From: Phytophthora hibernalis
Lineage: Eukaryota > Oomycota > Peronosporomycetes > Peronosporales > Peronosporaceae
Direction: 5' to 3'
Length of the DNA stretch: 64,000 nt
Assembly: GCA_012656075.1 (NCBI GenBank)
Contig: JAAKBF010000247.1
Location: 62,001-126,000, forward strand
Shown here: one piece after another, positions 1-12,278 of the stretch
Layout: each line of letters starts with the position of its first letter
Numbering within the stretch: the stretch's first letter is position 1
Made by a program: the position numbers and the translations under genes
The notes under the pieces: generated by a model
What the model saw: only the letters and a program-made list of their open reading frames with translations
Told to the model about the DNA's origin: nothing
The model's database searches: none

Positions 1-3000
1 AAGAGGTTTGGTAATGTCTCATCATCAGCCGAAGTCGGGTACTTTGAGCTACCTCCCGAAATTTCAAGCGCAGAATCTCAACAGGGAATATCAACGCAGG
101 TTTTATTTTTCAAGGCGGTAGAATGTACATCGTGGGATCTGCTTTCGGCCGCGAAAAATATTATGCCAGATCGCATCCCTCTACAGCTTATCTGATCAAC
201 CGCACAGGTACTATCTTCCTACTCTATGATTCTTGTATTCGTAAACTGATACCAGCATATTATTTGTGAAGGGCTTCGTATTACTTGAAGGAGGCGATGC
301 GGCTTGTTGGTGGGCTTAATCTGCGCTTTTTCCCACGAAAACCATTTTACGAATTCGCAGAATTGGAGCTAAGCGCAAGTCATGTAAATAAGGCGAAAGT
401 GGCTATATCTTTGTTAACCCCGACTGCGAGACCCACGCTGTCCAGCAACAACATTGACGCTGCAGCATCCAAACAGCATTCCTGTATCCAGTCTGATCTG
501 GTGTTTCTTGAACAAATTTGCAATGAAATTATGCAGCAAGGGGACATTCACCATAGTGAAGGAGATGAACAAAAAGCTTTATCCTACTACGCAGAAGCAA
601 TTAAAGTTTTGGCAGCTGTCGAATACAGTGAAAACTCTGCATCCAAGATACTGACAAGGGTCAAGGCTCGTTGCTGGCGTAAGTATGCCGGACTCCAGAG
701 CCAGATCATCGACTTCACTGATTCAACAGCAATTGAAGATCTATTAGCTTCGATGAAGAAGCTCAAGCGGTCGATGAAAACTTGTGATGCATATTTGGAG
801 CGAGTCAAATGCATGCTTCAGCTAGGGCACATCAACACCAGACTGCTGCGCTCTTCGTCGCCGAGGGCGTTTACTAGCCTGGAGCGAACGATTTCCTTAC
901 TGGAAGAAGCCTTTTTACTGGGGGATCATCTAGGTGTTCCCTACCTAAGTCAAGAACTGCGGACAGCTCTAGGGATGGTGTATTTTGCTGAAATCGAGGA
1001 GAACGCGCGTAACGCGGTCGATTTAATGGATGGAGGCGACCGGAACAGATTTTTATCCTGGGCAAGCAGCTCATTGCTGGCAAATGCGGGTACCTCTGAT
1101 GTTGCTGAGATGGAGCTAGCTACTGCTGAAACGAACAGCGACATATCAATAAAAGAGGCTCTAGTAATGCAGCTTGAGCAATTAGCTGCTGTCCCAGCTG
1201 TAAGTCGAAAGCCGAGCAACCAGTTCACCGGAATGGCCCAATCAGTGGCTGAAAAGGTTAAGCGGCTCCCAGACACCTGGATAATTGTTTCTCTGATGAT
1301 AGGTCTACACTCTGAGCTGGTGATTAGTCGCATCCCGGTACGCGCGACGGTTTTAAAAGTGTGGCATCGACATATTCTAACTTCTTTACGTATAGACAAA
1401 CGGTGCCGCACCAATTTTCTTCTGCTTGCCGAAAGTGACCTGGATAAAATGCATACATGAGATGGATGCCATTATTCAAGAATCAAGGTATAGTTTTGTT
1501 GTCTCTATCTATCGAACTCGCTTGTTTTACAGCTTAAATGTGCCTTCACAGGAAACTCCTGTCCGGACACACTGCTAAGGAAGCTGGTTTATGGGGCACA
1601 GAACTGAAAAAGAAATGGTGGAGCACTCGCAAACTGTTAGACGAACGCATTGAGAAAGCAGTTCTTTGTATGCAGGTATGGTAATGCGGAAAAAATTGGA
1701 GCATCTGGATGATTTACTAACCTTTCTTCTTTTGGCTTGTAGGAAACTCTTGGATTTTGGCGATGCTTGCTTATCAAAGGCTCAAACACACACGATAGCC
1801 AGATCGTTCAGAGATGCTGGGACATACTTGTTTCGAGTACGCCAGGCTCTATCAAGCTGGCTGAAAGGAACCAAACTCTGTTGAGCGCTGTCGCTGATGC
1901 TCAGTATTGGTTGTCAGACAGTGAAGTGATCGATGCACTCAATCACATTGCAGCAGAGATTGAGGTACCATTGCTCGATTCAACTGCACAGACGATGCTC
2001 CAATTGTTACGCTCGGCGAGACAAGACTCGACGGAAGCAATTGATTCTGCCCATGTTAATAACCTCTCCGAGCTGAGCACAGAGAGAATCGCTAAGATGA
2101 AAGTCAGCGAGGTGAAACAGCTCCTTATTGCTGAAGGCCTCAATACAGATGGATTAAAGAAGGTGTTGGTGGATCGCCTTATTTTTGCTCGCGACGCAGC
2201 CCTCGTGGAGAAGTTAAAGTTGAAAGCTCGTGGCGGCAGCCAGGAGTGCTCAACCATTTTGATCTTGAATCACCAGCTGCAGCAATTTCCGTGGGAAGGC
2301 ATGGATGTAATGGGCAGTTCCAGCGGTGTAACCCGTATGCCGTCGCTTGAGCTGATCTTGCAAAATGCTGGCCGGGCGTCTCCGTTGACCCGTATTCGAC
2401 GGAACTGTGTGCGCTTCTTGCTTAATCCTGCTGGAGATCTCAAATCAACACAAAATCAACTGGGACCAATTTTGGAGGACGGGACGACGACATACGGCTG
2501 GGAAGGAGTTGTCGGGGAAGTGCCGGATCCCGATGAACTGAGGTACGCACCTTGGTAAAATGCTGTGCTATACTAACACTTCGTAAACAATCTAATCTGC
2601 TCTCTTGCGACCCCGCAGAGAATATTTATTGGCCGCAGACCTGTATATTTATTGCGGCCACGGCTCCGGGAGGCCTACTTGCATCGCGACAAGGTCCTGA
2701 GTCTTCAGCCCAATTGCAGTGCTGCGTTGCTCTTTGGCTGTAGTAGTGGGCGTCTAGAGCGTGAGGGGATCTTCGGTCCTAGTGGTGCGGTGTTATCATA
2801 CTTGCGAGCTGGGAGCCCTGCAGTGCTGGCGATGCTCTGGGACGTCACCGACCGCGACATCGACCAGCTGAGCGTCAAGGTTCTGCAGGAGTGGCTATTG
2901 GCAGACCATGAGGATGAAAGCGACAGTCGGTCATTGGCACAGATCCTGCAAGAATCGCGAGGCGTATGCAAGCTCAAGTATCTGAACGGCCACGCCGCCG

Positions 3001-3038
3001 TCTGCTACGGACTTCCACTGCACGTGACCAAGGGCTAA
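1..3038 (+). CDS. ESP1: Separase (peptidase C50), C-terminal half, 5' end outside the window
   Basis: Separase is the cysteine protease that cleaves cohesin at anaphase. Recognisable separase blocks occur in order: an LFLxAESDLDK-like block, HEMDAIIQES, KKKWWSTRKLLDER, ETLGFWRCLL, LNHQLQQFPWE, the catalytic-His motif YCGHGSG (His codon 2659-2661), and the catalytic-Cys motif LLFGCSSGRL (Cys codon 2739-2741). AGSPAVLAMLWDVTDRDID follows. Introns that I can place: 1488-1551, 1676-1742 and 2543-2618, all GT-AG; another probably lies at about 210-268. A SAP-like segment sits at about 2088-2195. The reading frame is off by one base at the A-run 1446-1449 and again in the G-run 2668-2670, between the catalytic His and Cys. 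Both are homopolymers, so I take them as sequence errors. The TAA stop is at 3036-3038. Family identity is secure; the exon structure before 285 is not. Confidence 0.9.
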
Positions 3039-3240
3039 GATCGACCCACTTCAACGTGTGTGGGGCACACAAACTGCAGTTTCTGTACCACGCGCGACAT
3101 GTTGAGCATTACTAATGGACTGAATCGACCAATCATAAATCACCAGTGACGTAGCGCGTAACCGCCATTCGTGACCGACAGCAAGCGCCGTCTTCGTCAC
3201 CTCCATCCGGTGATTCTTCTCCAAGACCACAGGACACGAA

Positions 3241-4755
3241 ATGGTTCTTCTCTGCTCTACGCCGTCAGCCCCGCTTCCTGTGGACGTGGCAGCTACTTGT
3301 CCGCTGGTGCAGGAGCTGGCCACGTCTGCCGCTGCGCGGGAGCATGTCCGCGCATTGGCTGGGACCACTTACGGGCGCTGCGTGCTTGGACTGGGTGAGG
3401 ATTGGATTCACATTTGATGACGGATAGTAGTGTATACTCTAGCTGACGTTGTGTTGGTCGCTATTGTTGTGTAGCGGGCTTCCTGACGTTTGCGACCGAG
3501 TACTTGGCTGCGTTTGTGAAGCGCATGAACGGCGACGTGAGCTCGGAGGATGTAAAGATTACCCACGAGGTATGGAGAAAGCAGCTACCGGTATCTGCAG
3601 TTAATGAAACGTGGATTCTTTCTGATAAGAAAATGTGTGTTTGGTGGATGCGCAGATGCTTCTGTTGCTTGCCGAGACGGTGGTCGACGAGGACAATGCT
3701 ACCTTCATCGGTGCGTTTTGCGGAGAAAGTGTTTTTTTCATGTTTTGCATTCGCTCACTTTGGACTCCGATATTATCGCAGCTCGTGTTGGAGCACACCC
3801 ATTACTGATGCGTCTGATGGAGCACGAGAACGAAGACGTCCAGGAGGTTAGTACCATGTAAAAGTACTTTGTATCGAATTTCTGGGGATTAGCAATTCTA
3901 ACTTCGTTTGAAATGGTTGCTTTAATTCCAACAGGCAGCAGCAGAAGTTGTCGCAAGCTGCACATCGAGCCCGTCGGCTATCACGTTTCCCCACCGCGTG
4001 CGTCAAGTTGGGGATGTCGAGCGCTTGTGGCCACGTGCAGTACCTCTTCCTTTCGATCCTCGCGACAACACCCCAAGAATGCCGACGGCAGCGAAAGCAC
4101 TATGAAGGTGCTTATCCGCCAGGTTCCTACGCGTATGACAGGCCAGAGTAAGACAGGATACCTGTTGTGGGGTGCAGCCTTTGTCCTTGCACGGTGGATA
4201 CACAAGCACCGCGAGTTGTTCCAAGGCAAGAGTGTGATCGAGGTGGGCAGCGGTCTAGGACTCGGAGGTATCACAGCGGCACGATATGCGAGCCACACGA
4301 CACTTACGGACTATCAGAGCGATACGTGCACGGCTCTCGAGTACAATGTCCAGCTTAACAGGCCGTTCACGCACGAGTTCGATCCCTCGAAACCTGAAGT
4401 GAAGGTGTCGCATCTGGACTGGGACCTAGCCGAGAGTATTGAGGCTGTGCCGAAGGCAGACGTTGTGATTGCGAGCGATATTATCTGCGAACCGAGCACG
4501 GCTGAAGGATTCCTGCGCGTAGTCCGCCACCACATACTCAGTAACCCCAACGGCGTTGCCTACCTCATGAATGCTAACAGCCACAGCCGCTTTGGTGTCA
4601 CCCATCTGCATGCGCTTTTGGCCAAGAGCACGGACCTCTCGTACAGCATTACACCTGTGGATGATCTGGTCGATGGTGCAGAACTTCTTGAGACCGTAAG
4701 TGATGCTCTGGAGCTGTCTTACGAATTCTACGAGATCCGCGCTGCATCTCTTTAG
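3241..4755 (+). CDS. Lysine methyltransferase of the METTL21/FAM86 type with ARM-like N-terminal region
   Basis: Probable S-adenosylmethionine-dependent protein-lysine methyltransferase (Methyltransf_16 family). SAM-binding motif I reads VIEVGSGLGLGG (about 4234-4269), followed by an acidic YQSD segment and DVVIASDIICEP, the family's post-motif block. The N-terminal third contains HPLLMRLMEHENEDVQEAA, which resembles an armadillo/HEAT helix pair. Start chosen at ATG 3241 because it opens the frame spliced to the next exon. Introns by GT-AG and frame: 3395-3474, 3570-3655, 3711-3781, 3847-3934. The frame breaks once at CCCC 4071-4074; one more C joins the N-terminal region to the methyltransferase domain without a stop. 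TAG ends at 4755. It converges on the next gene with about 150 bp between stops. The exact substrate (eEF2, Hsp70 or other) cannot be read from the sequence. Confidence 0.8.
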
Positions 4756-4906
4756 AACAAGCACCAACACGATAGAGAACTCAATTTACAAGACAACTTT
4801 GACGCCACAATCCCAATACAGGCATAGAGAAGCTCTGTTTGTTCAGAAATCGTGCTTGCATTTACTGCATTGTGCGTGGCGTCTCAAACGATGCATGCAT
4901 GACCTT

Positions 4907-7900
4907 CTATACAAGAATGTTGTACGCCACAGGTCCAGTACAGCGCAGATCGTCAGGAGAGCCGTCACCGTTTGCATTCGAATGGCCAGCTATACCAGTT
5001 GCAGTGCAGGAGCATCGGCCAGACCCACAACGATTCGATTTCGCGCGTTGCAACTGATCCTCACGGGTCTTGTACTCCTGGCCAGGCTGGGGGCAGCTAA
5101 AAGGCAATCTCATCTGTAATCGCTTCCACATCGGGCTTCGCTGACACAATGACTGCTGTGCAAGAGTTAATGTGCACGAATTACAAGTTCGGCAAATACG
5201 GTTAATGCCTGCCGCGCATGGCGAAACCTCATACTCATCCAATGTGCATGGAGTACATGGACCACATACACGATCCGTCGTTGGAGAGCAAGCTACCGAT
5301 ACATATTGGCCTCCACGACATTCAGTGCATGCTGGAAAACAAAATTCATAATGCGTTAGTCCAGAAGAATTCTTCTTATGAATGCAATGTGGAAACTTAC
5401 GGTAGCAAGTAGTATCTTGCGAAGATCTACAAGTTTCGAGGGCAAATGAGTTACCTGGACACACACTGCAGGTACTGCATTTCCGGTCCTTGAGATCCGA
5501 GCACGAGCTAGTGAGATACGATCCGGCAGGACACGCCGAGCAGTCTGCAGCTGAAACCTGAAGCAAATTCCCCGGAGTCAAGGCCATGACTGGATTACCT
5601 GCAAAGTCCGCTATGAATGCATTCTCCATTCCCAAAAAGTATTCGCTCGTGTGATGCCGATTTTACCAGCACCAAAACTCGCAAATGCAGTGACATCGGC
5701 TCGGCCGATCTGCAGGGTGAGAAAGGTATTGTCAGCAGGTAGACGATTTGCGTCACGCAGTGTGGCACCGCTCAGCGGATTTGGCTGTGGAGCAAATAAC
5801 CGCGTAGTTGTTGATGAAAGTCGAAAAACGGCGACTCCTCCTGTAGTTTCTGAAAAGGTCAGTGCTTCAATTTTGAGAGTAGAAAAATCTACTGCCTCGG
5901 AAAAATGCAACTTTATCAATCTGCGAGATAAATCCAAGCTGTACCCCACGAGCGTTGGTGCCAGATTATCTGCAGTAAACGCAGTAACAGCGAGCGCTGA
6001 TGCGTTGGATCTACTTATTGTCATGGCTGGAGAGCAGGCACGGGTCCCGCTGCTTTGGCAGTTGTTAAGAACATACTGGAAAAGGCCCACTTCTGAGCTT
6101 AAAAACGTGGATCCAGCGCTCTTTGCTAATCCGGCTACGCGTTTCAGGTTGTTAAGATCCCCTGTACCAATATTAAGGACAATCGCTGTGCCATCTGGAC
6201 TGCTTAAAGTCGTCTGCTGGGTAGTGAAGCTGAAACTTGGGCCGGTTTTAAAGCACGTTCGGACTGCAACAGCAACTTTGTTACGTCTAGAGTCGATACC
6301 TGAACAGGATGGCTCATTTGGAGAGTAAACCTTCCAAGAGCCAAGTCTAGGTCAAACGAAACTACATGTGGGCCTTGTGCTACCCCAACAAGCGCCACTT
6401 CAAGAACATTGCAATCTCCAACGATGGCGCCAGTCACATCAGATAGTTGTAGCAATAACGAACGCGGATGTGGATCGTAAGTTGGCGGCGTCAAGATCTT
6501 CAGGAATATTTGCTTCACCTCGGAATCGCCGTTTGCCCAAGTGACGACTTTATTCGCGATCGGCTCAAAATCAACCCCTGGTGTTGCTGTACCAGGAATA
6601 ATATTTACGATTACTTGCACGGGTACAGGAAATACTGCAAAGTTGCGCTGTATCGCTACGGATAGCACACCAGGCTCAGTTGTAACCACGCTCGGACAGA
6701 GCTGAAGGCGCGAGCTTGTATTTCGCGAGGCTAGTGCGACAAAACTCAGATCTGGGAATCGCAACACAGATTCTAGAGGTTCACGGGCAGCAAAGTTAAC
6801 TTCGCCGAGAAACACATCCGTCGGACTTGTGATATCGATATACGTCGTACTGGCGTGTGCTCCATTTATCGGGGCTCCTTTATTTTCCCGTAGTACGAGG
6901 GCTATACGTCTTGTAGGTAATCTGGGATCCGGTCGAAATAATGATGCCACAACAATTTGTCTGTCACTAGTATCCCCTTCTTTCCAAAACAGTTCTTGTT
7001 CTTGTGGCACATAGTCCACACCTGCCACAGCAGTACCATCGTGGGTAGCAACAATGACGGAGCAGTTTCCGTCGCTACCACTGCGTCGCTGAATTAATAC
7101 CAGCGCGGTACCTCCCGCAATAGCCGAGTATTTCGTACTTGCACAAGCTGGAAAGCAATCCGCATCGAACTGCAGTGTGCCCGATCGGACATCATTGGGA
7201 CCTGCTATTGTCACAACCATTTCTCCAATATTCCCGATCGTTCCAGTTCCGATAACAGCATCCTCCGCAGCTTTGACAACGACCAATTTCAGAATAAAGT
7301 TCTCACTGAGCTCATTTACCCCGTCATTGGGAATTTTCAAAGTGATATTCTGCGCACGAGTAGTAGCGGTAGCAGGATAATCATCACGTTTCCACTCCAA
7401 CAATTTTGTCAGTGGCGATACCAACGCAAAATCGTCGGGAAAGCATGCACTTTTACAGACAATCTCGAACTTCACACTAGCAGACGATGTCGTACCAGAG
7501 AGCCAAAGCACAGGAACAGTCAACGTGTTGCCCTCGTTTATACTGACAGCAGCATCCTTGAAAGTAAAGCTACCAGGAACAACTTTAGATTGGTTAAACG
7601 TTAGTAGTGATTTATCCACAGCGATGACAATGAATACTCACTGTTTGTCGGAGGAACTAATATCACTTGCGTTTGGTTGCGGTCTGGGTTGATTCCCGCA
7701 CCAAGTGCATCATGCAACCTCAATGTGAAGGTCTTGGGGCTTTCTTGGGGCTTGCCATCGTTGTAAATAGGCAGATAAAGCTCTTTCTCGAAATCCTCGC
7801 CATCCTGCCACACGAGACTCACGTTGAAGATTGGTTTATAGTCACGCCCTGCCACTGCGTTCCCAACACCAGGAATGGTAGACACATATACAGCAGCTCG

Positions 7901-8104
7901 ACCATCACATCCGAGACTGCGTTGAACTGTGATGTAAGCAACGCCAAAATCCTCAGTAGTTGAGTAGACAGCTTGGGTGAATTGGAATCGGCCATTCGTT
8001 GCAGTAGCATCAACACCTCCCAAAGTATTGAACACCCCACCAAACACAACATAAATCACAAGTAGCACGGACCAGGTATATCGCCGTCGCCAGAAGATCG
8101 CCAT
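4907..8104 (-). CDS. Calx-beta repeat protein with C-terminal TNFR-like cysteine-rich region
   Basis: Start at ATG 8102-8104 (MAIFWRRR) is followed by a hydrophobic run of about 18 residues, a signal peptide or signal anchor. Then come three or four Calx-beta-like units. The first has AVAGRDYKP, SLVWQDGEDFEKEL and TFTLRLHDA; the second AVAGVDYVP and FWKEGDTSD; the third ATPGVDFEP and TWANGDSEVK. The C-terminal part is rich in paired cysteines (CSACPAGSY, CSTCSVCPGNSF, CGPCTPCTLDEY) like TNFR or ephrin-receptor repeats. Introns: 7583-7641 and 5332-5400, both GT-AG and in phase. Frame breaks at TTTT 6246-6249 and at the A-run 5634-5638 are each cured by one base. Calx-beta units usually bind calcium or act in adhesion; the role here, probably extracellular, is inference. 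No second membrane segment was seen. Its 5' end is divergent from the next gene, 183 bp away. Confidence 0.75.
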
Positions 8105-8287
8105 GGTCAATCGAGTAGTAAAAGGCGACGCTTTTAAATTAGCTGAACGAAACCACGGGCCCTCAACGACGGTTCGATGCGATGAAAGACACTTCATACA
8201 CTACGGGGCGAAGAAGGTGAAGTAATCGGGGTATGACCGACATCTAAGAGTGGCTTCTGGTAGTGTTTCCCATTCAAATATTGCAGT

Positions 8288-11200
8288 ATGGGCAAGGTTT
8301 CGGTACTTCAGGTGCAGCAAGATGTGCCTGGAAATGCCTCTCGTGAGGTGTTTCAGGGATTGTTCAAAGACTTGGGAAACAAGCAATGGCTCTTGAAGCT
8401 ATTCTGCGTACGGTTTGCGGTCGCGTCGATAAGATGGAAAATTGGCTTACGGAGGTGAGTTTTGGGATGACGGAGCTCGACCAGAAGCTGCGAAATATCG
8501 CGCACAATATTGATGGTACAGCGGTAGTGGACGACGAGGCACAGGGGCCACATCGCTGGGCTACTCCACAGGAGGATGATAAACCACTTGCGCCGACAGT
8601 GAGCAAGAAACTTGGCACAGATAAAAAAGCTGTTCGTGTAACTGGGATGGCTGCTGCCATTCTTGATCGGCTAGCAACGACTTCTAGCGCTGTCACGCCT
8701 GCAACTGTAGACGTCGAGAAAGTTGAGAAATCCAATTCAAAGAAGAAGGGCAAGGACAAAAAGAACAACTCCAAAAGGTAAAATTGAATGGATCGGTGGA
8801 GGCGCCCGCTCCGTTACCTCCTGTAGCTGAAAGCGTTCAAACTATAGAAACGAAGCTAATACCCCCGCGCCAGTAGTAGAACCTGTTGCTCACGAAACTG
8901 TAATATTGACGACAAAACCCGAGTTTTCGGCAAAGCCGTCAACACCTATTGAGAAAGTCGCTGATACTGCTGAGCCAAAAGATCAGGCTGCAGCAATTCA
9001 TGTTCACGAACCCGTTGAGCCTGTTTCTCGAGCAATAGCTGAACTTCCAGCTACCTCCTTTGAACCGCTTGCATCTAATGGTCAGTCTGGTACTTCGTCA
9101 GGTGAGAGCAGCCCAGTGATGCCATCTCGAGAAGTGATTGAGAGCAACTTTCCAGAGGGAAAGTTGAAAGAAAATCAGAAGTTCAAGCAGTTTCTACAAC
9201 CATTACAGCACAAGTTGCTCAAGCACCAGAAGCAGATAATATTGCACCCCTGCTAGCCCAAGCAAGTACGCCAACTGCAACGACAACCAAGAACGCATCG
9301 ATAGCGACACCCACTCAAAAGATAAACGATATACGGCCAATACCGATCCCATCGGTCTCAAGCATCCTGCCTACAGTTCAAGTGGAGCGAACTATTGAGC
9401 CTTTTGTGTTGAAATCCCCAGTACGCGCAGCTCTACCCAGTACTAGTGCTGTTGTTCCTGTTACTGCCTCAGAACTACAAGTCGCTCCGACGGGACCCAC
9501 ACATGAAAGTCCTTTAAACGTGCAAAAGGCTACTATAGATCCTGTCTCAACGTCAGACCCTGTTGCACCGCAAGTGGCAATAGACCCCGTTTCAACCTCG
9601 GAGCCGGTTGCACTGCAGATCTCATCGCCTGCAGTTTATGTTTCTACTTCGACAGCAGTGCCACAGCCTTCCACCGTAACCAAGGTGGATGAGGTCCCGA
9701 TTCGGGCATTCTCTAAATCACATCAGGATAAACCACACGCATCGGAAGCAGCAGGACCACGAACCGATCCATTGTTGCCGCGCCGAACTCCATCTCGACG
9801 GTCGTCAAAAGTGATCCCCGACCTAGTATTTACAAGAAGCACGAGGCAGGTGAAAATGATCCGTCACGCCGTCTTTCAGGGAATAAGCATGAATCGCACT
9901 CACGTCGAGCGTCAGTTTCCCTACAAGTAATATCCCAAGAGCACGAGCCACAGGAGGTTATTTTGCAGCAAGTGGCTCAGCTTGCGCCTACGTTGCAAGT
10001 TGTACAACAAGAGACACCAACTCCGTCAGTTTCTGTATTAACACATGCAACGGAGCAGGCCGATATCGACGAAAAAGTGATGAAAGTGCCATTGAATCAT
10101 CATCAGACGGAACTGGTTCGTCAAGCAGCGACGAGGATGATGAGGATGACGCGGATGATGCAGAAGCGGGAGCGGCTGTCGAAGAGATTTCAAAGACAAT
10201 GATAGCTCTTAAAAAACTCAAACGGGCTCACATGCTGTCGCCCGAAGAAGAAACCGAACTCAAGGATCGAGCGCACAAGAAATGGTTCCAACTCAAGGGG
10301 CATATCAAGGAAAAACAGAAGAAGGACGTGACTAATATCCTGCTCAAGCGCAAGAAAAATGTATTCACGGTTTCCTCGAGAATCGAGCTGCTTGAGGAGA
10401 AATCTCGCGAGATTTTTGCAGCATTAAAGCAGATGACAAATGAGATGCGTGAAAAGAATGACCGCGCAACACACGAAACTCTTCGTCGTCGCGTCACCGA
10501 TATCGAGCAAAGTCTGCAGAGTGTGGACTCGAGAATTGCTTCACTTTCTGCACCAGCAGTGGAGAAAGTTAGTGATCTTGCGAGCGAGGTGATTTCGCTT
10601 CGCACTACAGTCCAGCTTCAGCTTGCCACAGCTCAGAGCGAGACAACTACTAGACACTCGATACTTGAGGATGCACTTGCCAGTCAGCGAGCACTGGTGG
10701 AAGCATTATCGCAGGATGTTCCCACACAACTGAGTGCCCAGGCCGAGCTCTTCTTCGAAAAGCTGAAACAGCAACCTGATTACACCACAGCGATTGAGAA
10801 TCTCAAACGCGGTTTGCGACGTAAAGCCGACCTGAAATTGCTGAAAGAGTACGTAGATGTCAGCGTGGCTAGCGGACACTTTTTTCTAACATTGTGGCAC
10901 ACGTATTTATTTCCGTGACTGTTTTGGCGCAGGTTGGAAGCCCGTTTGCTTGGTTTAGACGCAGAGAATGAAGATTGTCTTGTGCGGTGCTTGTCATGCC
11001 ACAAAGAGGTCGTAAACCCACACAACGAAAAGGATACCGAAGCCGACGATCAAGAGATTGCAGGAAGTGGGCCATCTCAGTTTCGGAAGGTAAACCCAGG
11101 GCCATCATCAGCTCGAATCTACCGTTCAAATGTGCCATTTAATGCTCAGCCCATGGTTCAAGAGTCCATCTCAGAGGAATCTCCCAACGATCCGATGCTA

Positions 11201-11696
11201 TCACCTCCGACGATATCGACTCAACCACAATCAAACATGTTCGCGATGGCGGAGTTTGAGCTATCCCAACAATTCCAGTCAGCCGGTGACTCCCATGCAA
11301 GTGAGAGGGCCCCTGCCGTCCGAGTTCCTACCGTCAAATGGTCGACACCAACTGAAACACCTTTGAAAAGGGATGTTAAAAGCGCAAAGGCTCCCCTCTC
11401 AGGTAAAAAGCACCAAATGGGCCTTATGTCGACGCTTATAATGTGCTAACGCGTCGTATTCCAGTCTAATGAACATCACAGCGACACGAGCAATTTTATC
11501 TCCTGACCGGCCGATCAGTGCCCCAGTAGTACCGATGAAAAGAAAAATTCTGCCGGCAGATCGAAATCTCTCCTCAAGGCACTTAACCCGCAGCTACAGC
11601 CACCACAGTAGTTCAAGAAAGTCCAAAGTAGGAGCGCTCGCATATAAGACCTCCAAGCATACCGGTAGAGCTGCTTGTGACCACAATGTGAAGTAG
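8288..11696 (+). CDS. Long Pro/Ser/Thr-rich coiled-coil protein with DUF4795-like C-terminus
   Basis: Start ATG 8288 (MGKVSVLQVQQDV). Layout: a short helical N-terminus; a lysine-rich run; a long region rich in Val, Pro, Ser and Thr with a near-repeat (IDPVSTSDPVAPQ / IDPVSTSEPVALQ); a Ser/Asp/Glu-rich acidic stretch (about 10,080-10,190); then about 230 residues of predicted coiled coil ending KADLKLLKELEARLLGL...CLVRCLSCHKEV. That ending, helix plus C-x2-C, resembles DUF4795 of QRICH2/C16orf96, which are sperm-flagellum proteins; this match is by memory and tentative. Introns: 10849-10932 and 11403-11464. Frame breaks, each cured by one extra base, lie near 8375-8385, 8773-8776, 8862-8866, 9160-9162, 9808-9811, 10072-10076 and 11393-11396. 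A flagellar role would fit the organism but is inference. Confidence 0.6.
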
Positions 11697-11851
11697 TCGT
11701 CGTCAAATTTTTGTCCTCTCGTTGTCATCCTCGAAATTCGTATGCGTGAGAACTTCAGCCCGACCTCGAATTGACGTGAAGGTGGACGGCCTTGATGTTA
11801 GCATTTGCGCTTATCTTGGGCTCGAAAGGTTTTGGTGGGTCTGCAGCAGAC

Positions 11852-11874
11852 TCTGCTAAGGTACTCTTAGCAGA
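11852..11874. repeat. Perfect 9-bp-arm hairpin in the 3' intergenic region
   Basis: Arms tctgctaag (11852-11860) and cttagcaga (11866-11874) are perfect reverse complements around a 5-nt loop. It lies about 155 bp after the stop of the coiled-coil gene, in the 580-bp gap before the purine gene. It could be a 3'UTR structure of the upstream gene. Otherwise I see only AT-rich sequence in this gap, plus the open in-frame stretch described under the next gene. Confidence 0.5.
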
Positions 11875-12278
11875 CCCCAAAAAAACTGAAGTACTACTGT
11901 ATATACCAACTTAACAAGCCTTGCGGTGTTGTAGGTCCCAATAATAAAACATGTTAATACGGTAAGATGGCGCGAAACTACTTATTCGCTTGACTTGTGT
12001 ACTTTTGGCGTGCTGTGATATTAATACGCATCCAACACGAAAAATACACCAACATCTTGGTGCTTCAACATCCGTCGGTATTTCATCCAATAGACTACGA
12101 CCTGATTTTCGACCAATTGCCGCCCCTGCAAGGATTTGCCGGTGATTGGTTCCCAAAACACTCGAGCCGTTTCATGAGCATACAAAGCGCAAGAGGTTTT
12201 TCCTGGCAGCCAGTCGCCGTCAGTTGTTCAACGGGCGTCATTGTCCAAGCGTCAAGCACCAAGTCCACTCCATCCACC

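Noticed and set aside
5651..6328. 225-aa plus-strand ORF.
   Set aside because: Lies antisense to the Calx-beta/TNFR-like gene, whose frame is supported by domains and introns.
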